The position numbers and the translations under genes are program-made. 64,000 nucleotides of DNA from Chlamydiales bacterium (GTDB lineage Bacteria; Chlamydiota; Chlamydiia; Chlamydiales; JACKPQ01), in contig JACKPP010000001.1 in NCBI GenBank assembly GCA_024233455.1, positions 558,001 to 622,000 of the forward strand, written 5' to 3'. Positions 34,771-42,823 of this stretch are shown here, piece by piece. The stretch's first letter is position 1. Every line of letters begins with the position of its first letter. Under the pieces are notes generated by a model. It was not told the origin of the DNA. It worked only from the letters and a program-made list of their open reading frames with translations, and searched no databases.

Positions 34771-36288
34771 ATGGAACAAGTACGCGTACGCATTGGCCCC
34801 TCGCCCACCGGTGATCCCCACGTGGGAACGGCCTACATTGCCCTCTTTAACTACGTCTTTGCCAAACACCATAAAGGCAAATTCATCCTCAGAATTGAAG
34901 ATACCGACCAGAGCCGCAGCAAGCCCGAATATGAAGAAAATATTTATAAGGCTCTTAGATGGGCAGGGCTAGACTGGGATGAAGGACCTGATGTAGGGGG
35001 TGAATACGGCCCCTACCGCCAATCTGATAGGACTAAAATCTACCAAGAGCATGTCCAGATGCTTATCGATAAAGGTGCAGCCTATAAGTGCTTTGCAACT
35101 AAAGAAGAATTGATGGAAATGCGCGAGATGAGCGCCAAGCTTGGTAAACGCTCGGCCTACGATCGGCGCTATCGCAATATGACTGCAGAAGAAATCGCTG
35201 AAAAAGAGCAATCAGGTCTTCCTTATACCGTGAGGCTAAAAGTGCCGCTCACCGGTGATTGCATCTTTGATGACGGTATTAAGGGGCGCATTACTACGCC
35301 ATGGGCAGATATCGACGACCAAATTCTACAAAAGTCAGATGGTTTTCCAACTTACCACTTAGCCAACGTTGTCGATGACCATTTGATGGGTATTTCTCAT
35401 GTGATTAGAGGCGATGAATGGATCAGTTCCACCCCTAAACATATCTTGCTCTACGAGCTATTTGGCTGGAAACCTCCTGAATTTTTGCATATGCCTTTGC
35501 TCCTTGGCAGAGACGGTAAAAAACTCTCCAAACGCAAAAACCCTACTTCGATTTTTTACTACCGAGACTCGGGATATCTCAAGGAAGCCTTCCTCAATTT
35601 CTTATCCCTTATGGGATACAGTATGGTAGGTGATAAAGAGATCTACCCTTTAAGTGAGCTGATAAAAGAATTTGAAGTCAGCCGCATCGGGATTTCAGGA
35701 GCATTTTTCGATATCCAAAAGCTGGATTGGATTAACCAGCAATACTTGATCAATAACATTCCGGAAGAAAAACTGTGGGAGCGAATGAAAGAGTGGAGCT
35801 TCAACGATGCTTTTATGCAACGGCTCATGCCACTTGTGCATACGCGTATTAAAACCTTTGGTGAGTTCATGGAACTCTGCCAATTTTTCTTCATCAATCA
35901 TATTCCCTACACTGATGAAGCTCTCACTCCGGGACAGATCACTAAAGACACCGCTGCTTGCATTTTGCAAACGATGATCTGGAGAATGGAAGAGCTAGAG
36001 GACTGGGGGCGCAAAGGCCTAGAGCAAACATCAAGGGAAATTGCCGAACTTTTTGGAGTGAATCACAAAAAAATCGTGATGCGTCTTTTATTTGCCACCA
36101 TTATTGGAAGCCCAACTGGACCTCCGCTTTTTGATTCCGTGGAAATATTAGGCAAAGACCGTACACGCGCCAGATTCTTGCAAGCAATGGAATTTTTAGG
36201 CGGTATTTCCAACAAAAAAATGCATACTTTGACCAAAGCGTGGAGTGCAAAAGAGTTAAAAGACTTGGTTGAAAAGACTAGCGCGTAA
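34771..36288 (+). CDS. gltX: Glutamyl-tRNA synthetase
   Basis: This class I synthetase has the HIGH-type motif as DPHVGTAYIALFNY and the KMSKS-type motif as DGKKLSKRKNP. RIEDTDQSRSKPEYEENI follows the first motif as usual. At 505 aa it is a normal bacterial length, with the helical anticodon-binding domain in the last 170 residues. In Chlamydiae GluRS also charges tRNA-Gln, to be corrected by GatCAB. A small minus-strand lipoprotein gene overlaps its last 11 bases. Confidence 0.97.
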   Translation: MEQVRVRIGPSPTGDPHVGTAYIALFNYVFAKHHKGKFILRIEDTDQSRSKPEYEENIYKALRWAGLDWDEGPDVGGEYGPYRQSDRTKIYQEHVQMLIDKGAAYKCFATKEELMEMREMSAKLGKRSAYDRRYRNMTAEEIAEKEQSGLPYTVRLKVPLTGDCIFDDGIKGRITTPWADIDDQILQKSDGFPTYHLANVVDDHLMGISHVIRGDEWISSTPKHILLYELFGWKPPEFLHMPLLLGRDGKKLSKRKNPTSIFYYRDSGYLKEAFLNFLSLMGYSMVGDKEIYPLSELIKEFEVSRIGISGAFFDIQKLDWINQQYLINNIPEEKLWERMKEWSFNDAFMQRLMPLVHTRIKTFGEFMELCQFFFINHIPYTDEALTPGQITKDTAACILQTMIWRMEELEDWGRKGLEQTSREIAELFGVNHKKIVMRLLFATIIGSPTGPPLFDSVEILGKDRTRARFLQAMEFLGGISNKKMHTLTKAWSAKELKDLVEKTSA

Positions 36289-36403
36289 GCGGCTCTGGAG
36301 CTTCTTCAATCGGATTTGAAATAATGTAATGCCTGTTGTAACCCGTGCTAGCACAAGCTGCACAAATAATAGATAAAAAAATGCACCAAACTATAAATTT
36401 CAT
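36278..36403 (-). CDS. Small lipoprotein, 41 aa
   Basis: This short frame gives MKFIVWCIFLSIICAAC followed by ASTGYNRHYIISNPIEEAPE and PLTR. It looks like a lipoprotein signal with Cys17 as the lipidated residue; the -3 position is Cys rather than Leu, so the lipobox is not ideal. CGAGGATTGT before the ATG places GAGGA five bases upstream, a strong ribosome-binding site. It ends 11 bp inside gltX on the opposite strand and is divergent from the CysJ-like gene. In C. trachomatis the small Cys-rich lipoprotein gene omcA sits next to gltX, so this may be a positional counterpart, although the sequence is not obviously similar. Confidence 0.65.
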   Translation of the reverse strand: MKFIVWCIFLSIICAACASTGYNRHYIISNPIEEAPEPLTR

Positions 36404-36415
36404 GACAATCCTCGT

Positions 36416-37468
36416 ATGACAACAGTCTATACCAAAGATCATCTTTTTCTAGCACGCCTTAAAGACCGCTATGTGCTCAATAAACCGGGGTCCAGCAAAC
36501 AGACCTACCATGTGACTCTAGATATCGAAGGTTCAGATATCCACCACAAGCCTGGTGATACGCTTGCGGTTATGCCTTCCAATCACCCCGAGCAAGTCAA
36601 TCAGCTACTGGAATTTTTTGATTATAAACCCAGCAGCCCCATCATCGATCCTAGGTCAAAAAAGCTCCTCACTTTAGACGCATTTTTATCCACCAAAGTG
36701 AATCTCAACCGCGTTCCTAAAAAGCTATTGGAACATCTCAACATCGAAGGAGATTTCCCAGACCTTACTAGCTGCTTAAAAGCTGCAGGTCCATACCAAG
36801 GATCGCTGGAGAAGTTTTGCACATTATGCGCTCCCATGCTGCCAAGATTTTACTCCATAGCCTCCTCCATAACGCATCACCCTAGCTATATCGATCTGGT
36901 GATTTCTACCTTTAAGCACGTTATCGGCGATCGTGAAATTCCAGGTGTTGGAAGTGATTTTCTTTGTCACCAAGTTGATACAGCCACACCTATTCCTGTC
37001 TACCACCAAGCCACAAAACATTTTCTACTCCCTGAAAATCCCCATACTCCCATTATCATGATCGGACCGGGTACGGGCGTTGCTCCATACAGAGCTTTTT
37101 TACAAGAGCGCCAAGATGGTCCAGGAAAAAATTGGCTTATTTTCGGCGAGCGCAACCGAGCATTTGATTTTTACTACGAAGAGTTTTTCCAAGAACTCCA
37201 AGACCAAGGGAAACTGCACCTTGATACCGCATTTTCCAGAGACCAAGAAGATAAATGTTACGTTCAACACAAACTACAGCTGCAAAAAACCAAGCTCTGG
37301 GAATGGTTAGAAGATGGTGCGGTGATCTATATTTGCGGTGATGCTAAGCACATGGCCAAAGATGTGTTAAAAACCCTAGAATCTGTCATTATTGAAAACT
37401 GCGATACGCCAGGCGATTACATCAAAACGCTAAGGAAAGAAAAGCGGCTGCTCTTAGACGTTTATTAA
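36416..37468 (+). CDS. cysJ: CysJ-like NADPH-dependent flavin reductase (no flavodoxin domain)
   Basis: This 350-aa protein has the FAD- and NADP-binding halves of the sulfite reductase flavoprotein/cytochrome P450 reductase family. FAD motif: RFYSIASSI; NADP motifs: MIGPGTGVAPYRAFLQER, LIFGERNRAFDFYYEEF and AVIYICGDAKHMAKDV; the C-terminal aromatic is Tyr350, close to the flavin in relatives. The N-terminal flavodoxin domain of full CysJ is missing, and no hemoprotein subunit is nearby. The electron acceptor is therefore unknown. The start is the ATG 13 bp from the divergent small lipoprotein start; no clear Shine-Dalgarno is seen. The next gene, ispF, is its neighbour in C. trachomatis too. 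Confidence 0.85.
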   Translation: MTTVYTKDHLFLARLKDRYVLNKPGSSKQTYHVTLDIEGSDIHHKPGDTLAVMPSNHPEQVNQLLEFFDYKPSSPIIDPRSKKLLTLDAFLSTKVNLNRVPKKLLEHLNIEGDFPDLTSCLKAAGPYQGSLEKFCTLCAPMLPRFYSIASSITHHPSYIDLVISTFKHVIGDREIPGVGSDFLCHQVDTATPIPVYHQATKHFLLPENPHTPIIMIGPGTGVAPYRAFLQERQDGPGKNWLIFGERNRAFDFYYEEFFQELQDQGKLHLDTAFSRDQEDKCYVQHKLQLQKTKLWEWLEDGAVIYICGDAKHMAKDVLKTLESVIIENCDTPGDYIKTLRKEKRLLLDVY

Positions 37469-37473
37469 AAGCA

Positions 37474-37932
37474 TCAGTGAACAGTTAAAACGCAGAAGCA
37501 CTGCAATCCCAACCCTTTGCCAAAATCAGACAGTCCATCGCCCGATGTAAATGTCAGACCCACCTGAGAAATATCCAAATTCATTAAGCTTGCTACTGAT
37601 TGCCTTATTTCATCGCAACGTTTTTGCATTCTTGGCTGCTTGGCCTCTACAGATAACGCAATATGGACCAATTTATGCGAAAGGGTCTTCATGGCAGCCA
37701 AAACGTACTCTCTGCTATCAGTGATTCCCTGCTGGCACATTTCTATGGCTACCCCCCCTAAAATGGGCACGCCAGAAATAGAAGTAATGGCATTGCAAAT
37801 TGCATGTAAAATCACATCGCCATCAGAATCCGCATCAAGTCCTGGGGCATCATCAAATACCACACCACCAATCACAAACTTTTTATCGCCCTCTAAAAAA
37901 CGATGACTATCTTGTCCTAATCCCACAATCAT
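37474..37932 (-). CDS. ispF: 2-C-methyl-D-erythritol 2,4-cyclodiphosphate synthase
   Basis: IspF catalyses the cyclisation step of the non-mevalonate isoprenoid pathway. The metal ligands are visible in GLGQDSHRF (Asp, His) and ADSDGDVILHAICNAI (His). The C-terminal signature, usually TTTEKLGFTGRG, is replaced by TFTSGDGLSDFGKGLGLQCF, which I believe is the chlamydial form. ATG 37932 gives the family N-terminus (MIVGLGQDSHRF), so the longer frame to 38004 is not used. At 153 aa the length is normal. It converges on the CysJ-like gene and is divergent from the ATP-grasp gene. Confidence 0.92.
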   Translation of the reverse strand: MIVGLGQDSHRFLEGDKKFVIGGVVFDDAPGLDADSDGDVILHAICNAITSISGVPILGGVAIEMCQQGITDSREYVLAAMKTLSHKLVHIALSVEAKQPRMQKRCDEIRQSVASLMNLDISQVGLTFTSGDGLSDFGKGLGLQCFCVLTVH

Positions 37933-37974
37933 GTATCCTAAGATATCATAACTCAAACAACGTAAGCAAGCCCT

Positions 37975-39006
37975 GTGCCAGCACTGCATATTGCCAATAC
38001 TCAATTTGAATGGGAGCTAAAAAATCGCTCTGATCTCAAAAACTCCTTCAGCGCGCATCCTCTCCATACGCAACTGCAATTTTTACCTTTCCTGTACGCA
38101 CCACCCGAAGATAGTGTTCTGCTTTTTCATCAACCGGTTGGAGATTATTTTGACCATCTCCATCAAATCAGACCCCACTTGCCTAAAGCCGTATATTACG
38201 ATGCTTTAAATTTAGAAAATATTGACACCATCGAGAGTTGGGGAGCATCCGCTGCTATTGAGAACTGGGCAAAAAAAAATCAGCTTATCTACTCTACCCC
38301 TGCTATCTCGATTGTCAAAATGGTAACTGCAAAATCTTTTGCTTTTGAAAACACGCCAAAATTAAAAAAAGGAGCTGCTTTACACAATAAAAGTGCACTC
38401 TTTACCTGGCTAGAAGAAGATTTTTGGCCAAAGGTAATCAAAACCAATTACGATACCGCTGGCCGAGGCAATCGCATTCTCCCATGTAAAACAGCTTTAC
38501 ATGACGAGGAAATTCTGACGTTTTGTCAGCGAGAATGGACAAGAGGCCAACCTGTTATTGGAGAGCCTTGGGTAAAACGCGCAATCGACTTTAGTACCCA
38601 GTGGCAGATAGATAACTCCATCAGATTCATAGGCTCAACACTCATGGAATGCAGCGAAAGAGGAAGCTACCTGAAATCTACCATCACCAAAGAAGTCCCT
38701 TTTGATTTAGCTGCTCATAAACAGATGGCTATGCCTTTACTGGAAAAAATCTTAAAGCTGGGCTACTTTGGGCCAATAGGCATTGATGGATTTACATTTA
38801 GTGGTGGACAACACATCACCGAAGTCAATGCCCGCAAAACAATGGGATGGGTGGCACTTCAGCTAAGCCAAATTCTGCATTGTGACCTATCAATTGAGAT
38901 GACCTCACCAAATGACGCGCAGTGTCCTCTACTTCCATTTCAAGTCCAAGGCTTAAAACCGTTTAAATTGCAGCTTGACTTAATGAAGTCGGCTCTGCTT
39001 AATTAG
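37975..39006 (+). CDS. Orphan ATP-grasp family protein
   Basis: I recognise the fold but not the substrate. VIKTNYDTAGRGN (about 154-166) has the lysine and glycine-rich loop of ATP-grasp enzymes, GEPWVKRAIDFS holds the hinge-like acid, and GPIGIDGF plus ITEVNARKTMGW (about 267-292) hold the metal-binding Glu283 and Asn285. These enzymes ligate a carboxylate to an amine, thiol or phosphate acceptor using ATP. The N-terminal 110 residues are a pre-ATP-grasp-like domain. The start is GTG, 42 bp from the divergent ispF start. Murein-pathway murA follows four bases later, so a role in envelope or amino-acid metabolism is possible. Confidence 0.75.
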   Translation: MPALHIANTQFEWELKNRSDLKNSFSAHPLHTQLQFLPFLYAPPEDSVLLFHQPVGDYFDHLHQIRPHLPKAVYYDALNLENIDTIESWGASAAIENWAKKNQLIYSTPAISIVKMVTAKSFAFENTPKLKKGAALHNKSALFTWLEEDFWPKVIKTNYDTAGRGNRILPCKTALHDEEILTFCQREWTRGQPVIGEPWVKRAIDFSTQWQIDNSIRFIGSTLMECSERGSYLKSTITKEVPFDLAAHKQMAMPLLEKILKLGYFGPIGIDGFTFSGGQHITEVNARKTMGWVALQLSQILHCDLSIEMTSPNDAQCPLLPFQVQGLKPFKLQLDLMKSALLN

Positions 39007-39010
39007 GTCT

Positions 39011-40366
39011 ATGGATGTCCTGAAAATTAATGGTCAAAAACCGCTTGAAGGTAGAGTAAAAGTTGCTGGCGCCAAAAATGCCATCACTAAAATGCTCGTT
39101 GCCTCTCTGCTTTCCGATAAACGGTGTATTTTTTTTAATGTTCCCGACATCACTGAAGTAGAAGTCACCATTGATTTGCTCAGTGAAATTGGCTCAGAGA
39201 TCACCTGGGACAGAGAAAATGGCGTTATTGAAATTGTCACCAAGCAGCTAAAATCCACCTATATCCCTCAACGTTTTTCCGGTTCAAATCGCATTCCTAT
39301 TTTGATGATTGGCGCCCTGCTAGGTCGCACAGATGAAGATATTATTGTTCCCACGGTTGGTGGGTGTAAAATTGGCAAACGTCCTGTCGATTTCCACATT
39401 AAAGCCTTAGAAGCCCTTGGAGCTACGATTGAATTCCGAGAAATGAAGAAAGAAGGAGCTTACTTTTCCAGGGCACATGACGGACTAAAAGGGACCGTCA
39501 TCAACCTACCCTACCCGTCGGTTGGTGCAACTGAAAACACCATTTTAGCCGCCTGTAGAGCAAAAGGAACTACCGTCATTAAAAATGCGGCAATTGAACC
39601 CGAAATCATCGACCTTATCCTCTTTTTGCAAAACTTAGGTGTTATTATTCATGTCGATGCCGACCGCACCATCCACGTCCAGGAAACCAAAACCTTTTAC
39701 GACGTCGAACACACCGTGATTGCTGACCGAATAGAAGCCGCTTCTTTTGGGATGGCCGCAATCGGTACCAAAGGCCACATCTTTGTGGAAGGTGCCGACC
39801 AGGCGCACCTGATGATTTTTCTAAATAAACTCCGAGAAATCGGAGGAGGTTTTGAAGTTAAGAAAGAGGGCATTGAATTTTTCTACAAAGGGCCGCTTAA
39901 GGGAGGGCTACATTTAGAAACAGATGTACACCCGGGATTTTTAACAGATTGGCAGCAACCTTTTGTCCTTTTGCTTACTCAGGCCAAGGGTACTTCGGTC
40001 ATTCACGAAACAGTCTATGAAAATCGATTTGGCTACACTGAACTGCTCAAAAAAATGGGAGCCGACCTTTCGTTATTTTCGCAATGTCTCGGTGGACGTG
40101 CTTGCCGTTTTGCCGAGCTTAATTACCAGCACAGTCTCATTATTCGCGGACCTACACCTCTTACACCTTGTGATATTGCCATACCCGATCTAAGAGCGGG
40201 TTTTGCCTACGTCATGGCAGCACTTACAGCTCCTGGCATCAGCCACATCTCCAATCTCCACTTTCTTGACCGCGGGTACGAAAACATCGAGCAAAAGTTA
40301 GCCTCTCTCGGAGCAGACATCCAACGCATTCCCCACGAAGAACCCCTCCTTGCCAAAGTGACTTAA
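39011..40366 (+). CDS. murA: UDP-N-acetylglucosamine 1-carboxyvinyltransferase
   Basis: MurA transfers enolpyruvate to UDP-GlcNAc, the first committed step of peptidoglycan synthesis. K22-N23 in AGAKNAITK, the active-site loop VGGCKIGKRPVDFH with Cys119, TDWQQPFVLLL (catalytic Asp) and PDLRAGFAYVMAAL are visible. C. trachomatis MurA has Asp at the Cys position and is naturally fosfomycin-resistant; here the Cys is kept. The segment before the loop reads SGSNRIPILMIGALLGR instead of the usual RASI type, so this is a divergent MurA branch. At 451 aa it is slightly longer than usual. It is probably co-transcribed with the ATP-grasp gene. Confidence 0.93.
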   Translation: MDVLKINGQKPLEGRVKVAGAKNAITKMLVASLLSDKRCIFFNVPDITEVEVTIDLLSEIGSEITWDRENGVIEIVTKQLKSTYIPQRFSGSNRIPILMIGALLGRTDEDIIVPTVGGCKIGKRPVDFHIKALEALGATIEFREMKKEGAYFSRAHDGLKGTVINLPYPSVGATENTILAACRAKGTTVIKNAAIEPEIIDLILFLQNLGVIIHVDADRTIHVQETKTFYDVEHTVIADRIEAASFGMAAIGTKGHIFVEGADQAHLMIFLNKLREIGGGFEVKKEGIEFFYKGPLKGGLHLETDVHPGFLTDWQQPFVLLLTQAKGTSVIHETVYENRFGYTELLKKMGADLSLFSQCLGGRACRFAELNYQHSLIIRGPTPLTPCDIAIPDLRAGFAYVMAALTAPGISHISNLHFLDRGYENIEQKLASLGADIQRIPHEEPLLAKVT

Positions 40367-40385
40367 GTTCCTCATTTTTGTGCCA

Positions 40386-41117
40386 TTATTTTCCTGGATC
40401 AGGAAAATTGATAGCCCCATGACTCATCAGAAATCGGTATGCGGTGTCGAATTTTTCAAATGAGAAGTCATGAGAAGATTCTAGCTTTTCAAACAAAAGA
40501 TTTTCTCCTTCTTTCCACCCATTGCGTTTAAGATGTTGGTCTAGCGCATCTACTGTGGCATAGTGCCATTTATCACTAGTTCCAATCTGCAAGACAACCG
40601 GTTTTCTAGGGATCTGACTGGCGATAGTCTCGCTGACACCTCCACCCTGCAACCAAAACTGATGAATTGGGAGATTGGTTTTTTGCTGCAGAAGCGTTGC
40701 TGTAAAGTAAGCCCCATTGGAATAGCCAAAAAGAATGATATGATCCACATCAATCACGTAGTGATTTTTAATATGTTCAATCATTTGGGTGACAAATGCC
40801 AGGTTCTCTTCGGCAAATTTTGGTCCCCAACCCCAAGCTTGAGGATCATTTTCGAAAACCCCCGGTATTCCTTTAGGGAGAGCTAATACAAAATTGTGCA
40901 TCTGTATTTTTTCTTTCCACGATTGAATGAATTCAACAGGAAAAACTACATCTTCATTTTGTAATCCGTGAAGAAACACAATAAGAGGGCTTTTGCCTGG
41001 ATGCGTTTGGGATGTAAACACTTCATAATGACGCTTGGTACCATCAATAGTTAAGGAATAGGCGTCACCAAACACAAAACCGATAAAACACCAGCAGGTG
41101 AAAATAATTTTAAGCAT
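40386..41117 (-). CDS. Exported alpha/beta hydrolase (esterase-like)
   Basis: A signal peptide (about residues 1-17, FVFGDAYS junction) is followed by an esterase/depolymerase-like hydrolase. The oxyanion region is SPLIVFLHGLQNED and the nucleophile elbow is IILFGYSNGAYFTATLL with the catalytic Ser. ESSHDFSFEKFD probably supplies His. Relatives include phospholipase/carboxylesterase and feruloyl-esterase-type proteins; the substrate is unknown. It starts immediately after the argS stop codon and is the last gene of the dehydrogenase-argS-hydrolase run. An 8-bp inverted repeat (40389-40406) covers its last codons. Confidence 0.75.
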   Translation of the reverse strand: MLKIIFTCWCFIGFVFGDAYSLTIDGTKRHYEVFTSQTHPGKSPLIVFLHGLQNEDVVFPVEFIQSWKEKIQMHNFVLALPKGIPGVFENDPQAWGWGPKFAEENLAFVTQMIEHIKNHYVIDVDHIILFGYSNGAYFTATLLQQKTNLPIHQFWLQGGGVSETIASQIPRKPVVLQIGTSDKWHYATVDALDQHLKRNGWKEGENLLFEKLESSHDFSFEKFDTAYRFLMSHGAINFPDPGK

Positions 41118-42815
41118 CTACATCTTTTCGAGAGTTTTGAGGCCTAGGATATTTAGGCCACAAGCAAGAATTTGGCCAGTACATTCACAGAGAGCTAAGC
41201 GCTCAGATTCTTGGGGAGACCCTTCTACGTGACAATCCCTAAAGAAGGCGTGAAATTTTTCGGCCAGCTCATAGAGGTAATCAGTGAGCCGGTTGGGCAG
41301 AAGCTCTCGGCTCATCGATTCTAGAGTTTCGCCAAAACGTCTGAGATGTAAACCCAGAAAAATTTCGGAAGGATGTTCCAGTTGAATCATGGGCCGAATG
41401 GGCTTATTGATGCGGCGTTTAATGCCTTGAATACGGACATAGGCATAAAGCAAAAAAGCAGCCGTATTGCCTTCAAATTTAAGCATGCGGTCATAGCTAA
41501 AGGTGTAGTCTTTAGTACGCAAGCAAGATAGATCAGCGTATTTAACAGCGTCAATACCCAGGATTGTGGCCATTTGATGGCGCTCTTGTGGCTCCAGATC
41601 TGGCAGCCTTTCTTGGAAAATTTCTTCGGCACGTTCGATTGCTGTATTTAGAAGATCGATGAGCTTTTCGGTACTCCCTTCACGGGTTTTGAATTTCTTA
41701 CCGGTTGAAGAGAGGACAACACCGAAGGTGACATGTTCAAATTGTTGGTTTAGATACCCTGCTTTTTTAGCCGCCGCCTCTACCATTTGAAAGTGCTGTT
41801 TTTGTCCATTGTCGGTAACTACGATGATTCGGTCTGCTTTCTCATCTTGTACGCGTTGACGCATGGTTGCCATATCAGTTGTGGAATAGTTAAATCCCCC
41901 GTCTGATTTTTGAATGATCATAGGGAAAGGCTTCCCATCTGATCCTTTAAATCCATCTAAAAAAATGCATTTAGCACCATCCGAAACTGTCACCATGCCC
42001 TTGGCTTCAAGATCAGCAACAACATTGGAAAGATGAGGATTATAAAACGATTCACCCCTCTCGATAAGCTTGACATCCAAAAGAGTATAAATCTCTTCAA
42101 AAGCCTGACGCGATATGGCGCAGATAGTCCTCCAAGCTTTCAGCGAATTGGGATCGCCACCTTGCAAGGCCACAACCTCTTCTTGCGCCCGCTTTTTAAA
42201 GTCAGGATTTTCATCAAAGCATTTTTTAGCTGCTCTGTACCATTCCATGAGCTGGGGCAGCTGCGCCTCAGCAGTACCGGTTAGGGCATCCGTAGCATAT
42301 TCTTTCATGTAGCTGATGAGCATGCCAAATTGTGTGCCCCAATCCCCTACGTGATTTAGTCTTAAAACATCATGTCCCAAAAATTCAAACAGACGCGCTA
42401 GAGCATCTCCGATAATAGTAGAGCGAAGATGCCCCACATGCAGCTCTTTGGCAATATTGGGGGAAGAAAATTCGACAATGATCCGCATCGGATGATCGGC
42501 TTTTGGAGCTCCTAAAAGGGGATCTTTCATCTGCTGGGTCAACTGAGATGAAAGAAAACTGCTACTCAAAGTGATATTGATGAATCCAGGACCAGCAATT
42601 TCAATTTTTGCGATGTTCTCGGTGTCGAAATGCTCGATGATTTTTTGAGCAAGTTCTCGAGGATTACATTTAAGCGTTTTAGCAAGCTTTAGTGCATCGT
42701 TGCACTGATAGTGAGCATGGGTACTGACTGTGATTTCAGGATTGATGTGTTCCCCACAAGCGGCCCAAATAGCTTGTGTGGCAAGATCTAAGAGATATTT
42801 TTGCAGTGTTTGCAT
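41118..42815 (-). CDS. argS: Arginyl-tRNA synthetase
   Basis: This class I synthetase of 565 aa has the HIGH box as AKELHVGHLRSTIIGD and a KMSK-equivalent FKTREGST, typical of ArgRS. The N-terminal tRNA-recognition domain and the C-terminal DALR domain (LPNRLTDYLYELAEKFHAFF) are present. It lies eight bases after leucine dehydrogenase and directly before the exported hydrolase. In C. trachomatis argS is next to murA and plsC; here murA is close but plsC is 20 kb away. Confidence 0.97.
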   Translation of the reverse strand: MQTLQKYLLDLATQAIWAACGEHINPEITVSTHAHYQCNDALKLAKTLKCNPRELAQKIIEHFDTENIAKIEIAGPGFINITLSSSFLSSQLTQQMKDPLLGAPKADHPMRIIVEFSSPNIAKELHVGHLRSTIIGDALARLFEFLGHDVLRLNHVGDWGTQFGMLISYMKEYATDALTGTAEAQLPQLMEWYRAAKKCFDENPDFKKRAQEEVVALQGGDPNSLKAWRTICAISRQAFEEIYTLLDVKLIERGESFYNPHLSNVVADLEAKGMVTVSDGAKCIFLDGFKGSDGKPFPMIIQKSDGGFNYSTTDMATMRQRVQDEKADRIIVVTDNGQKQHFQMVEAAAKKAGYLNQQFEHVTFGVVLSSTGKKFKTREGSTEKLIDLLNTAIERAEEIFQERLPDLEPQERHQMATILGIDAVKYADLSCLRTKDYTFSYDRMLKFEGNTAAFLLYAYVRIQGIKRRINKPIRPMIQLEHPSEIFLGLHLRRFGETLESMSRELLPNRLTDYLYELAEKFHAFFRDCHVEGSPQESERLALCECTGQILACGLNILGLKTLEKM

Positions 42816-42823
42816 GCTATACT

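Noticed and set aside
40389..40406. Perfect 8-bp inverted repeat (TTTTCCTG / CAGGAAAA) at the murA-hydrolase junction as a terminator
   Set aside because: The loop has only three bases, it lies in hydrolase codons, and no T-run follows on either strand.
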